A stretch of DNA of 64,000 bases from Streptantibioticus_C sp963761325 (lineage in GTDB: Bacteria > Actinomycetota > Actinomycetes > Streptomycetales > Streptomycetaceae). A program made the translations under genes and the position numbers. Shown piece by piece: positions 63,590 through 64,000 of this stretch. Position 1 is the stretch's first letter. Every line of letters starts with the position of its first letter. The stretch lies in contig CAVXGZ010000003.1 of assembly GCA_963761325.1 (NCBI GenBank), forward strand, positions 124,001-188,000, written 5' to 3'. Under the pieces are notes generated by a model. The model was not told the DNA's origin, did no database searches, and was given only the letters and a program-made list of their open reading frames with translations.

Positions 63590-64000
63590 TCAACGTTTCG
63601 CCGGAGTCGGTACCTCCACCGGGGGGCGTGAGACACCGATCAGCCCGGTGGCGGGCGGCGGCGCGGGCACCGGAGTGCGGGCACCGGCACCGGCGCCCCG
63701 GTAGACGGCGGCGAAGGTCAGCGCCACCACGCCGAGACCCATGATGAGCGCCAGCAGCCAGGCGACCGTGCGGTGCCAGCGGGTGTGCGGGCCCTGGCCG
63801 CGGCGCACCCGGTAGTGGCCGCCGTACAGGCCCAGGTCGGTGTCGGCGTGCCGCCCGCCGGGCGTCCGGTAGCCGTCGGGATCGTCGTCGGCGCCGCCCA
63901 CCCTGGCGCGGGCCGCCTCGGCCGCCGCGCGGGACCGGGCCGCCGCCTGCATCCGCTCGCGGGCGGAGGGCTCGCGGAACGAGGCCGCCCGGACGAAGTC
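63590..64000 (-). CDS. Membrane protein related to its neighbour (5' end cut by window edge)
   Basis: The visible 136 codons carry FVRAASFREPSARERM near the cut end, matching FVRAARIREYSARERM of the next gene. A cytoplasmic basic part follows, then one helix, VAWLLALIMGLGVVALTFAAVY, and a short Pro-rich outer tail (TPVPAPPPATGLIGVSRPP). It is a truncated relation in plan: same cytosolic motif, tiny extracellular end. The N-terminal residues beyond the window edge are unknown. No function assigned. Confidence 0.75.
   Translation of the reverse strand, partial: DFVRAASFREPSARERMQAAARSRAAAEAARARVGGADDDPDGYRTPGGRHADTDLGLYGGHYRVRRGQGPHTRWHRTVAWLLALIMGLGVVALTFAAVYRGAGAGARTPVPAPPPATGLIGVSRPPVEVPTPAKR

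Overview
The window is a high-GC actinobacterial chromosome segment, almost certainly Streptomyces or a very close relative. The codons are strongly G/C-ending, and many genes start with GTG. From about 6.2 kb to the right end the gene order is the conserved core block of Streptomyces chromosomes: glyS, zur, uppS, recO, leuA, era, ybeY, phoH, rnz, rsmE, dnaJ-hrcA, hemW, lepA, rpsT, holA, comEC-comEA, degV, leuS, rsfS, an LCP gene, nadD, and an M48 peptidase. As I recall it, this parallels the SCO25xx region of S. coelicolor. The assignment rests on recall of gene order and protein motifs, not on a search.

Layout. 1-6.0 kb is an accessory arm of three regulator-plus-target modules: a MmyB-type repressor divergent from an MFS exporter, an aldo/keto reductase with a TetR gene, and an MFS exporter overlapping a MarR gene. 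Two AT-rich palindromes in it look like operators. 6.0-12.9 kb holds glyS, zur, uppS, recO, a TerB-like gene and leuA with a leucine-rich leader peptide. 13.0-14.5 kb is a cytoplasmic-type M4 protease with its emfourin inhibitor. 14.5-28.9 kb is a long minus-strand housekeeping run: era, a cytidine-deaminase-fold protein, a CNNM/CBS membrane protein, ybeY, phoH, a PfkB kinase, rnz, a HIT protein, a tricorn-like protease, rsmE, a nitronate monooxygenase, and dnaJ-hrcA with a CIRCE operator. 29-34.5 kb has an MBL hydrolase, DUF3097, hemW, fadD and a small secreted protein. 34.6-44 kb has lepA, rpsT, holA, comEC and comEA, separated by two odd intergenic regions: a very G-rich stretch and a 15-bp tandem repeat array. 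44-51 kb has degV, a coiled-coil membrane protein, leuS behind a complete attenuator, and a secreted S53 protease. 51-54.4 kb is a small accessory patch: PHP hydrolase, a decayed gene, a SnoaL-like protein and a branched-chain aminotransferase. Two identical tRNA-Ala(GGC) genes then bracket a GT87 glycosyltransferase and a methyltransferase. The window ends with histidine phosphatase, rsfS, LCP, nadD, two tiny membrane proteins, an M48 peptidase, and two related membrane proteins, the last cut by the edge.

Regulation. Leucine supply appears to be sensed at two loci by short, practically leaderless ORFs rich in Leu codons: a 15-codon one before leuA and a 12-codon one before leuS. The leuS leader is followed by competing hairpins and a U-run terminator. 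Heat-shock genes carry a CIRCE operator bound by the HrcA they encode. Several genes have a TANNNT box six or seven bases before the start codon and are probably leaderless.

Sequence quality. glyS, lepA and the CNNM/CBS gene each show single-base frame changes at positions where flanking codons plainly continue the same protein. Since glyS is essential, the parsimonious reading is residual indel errors in the assembly.
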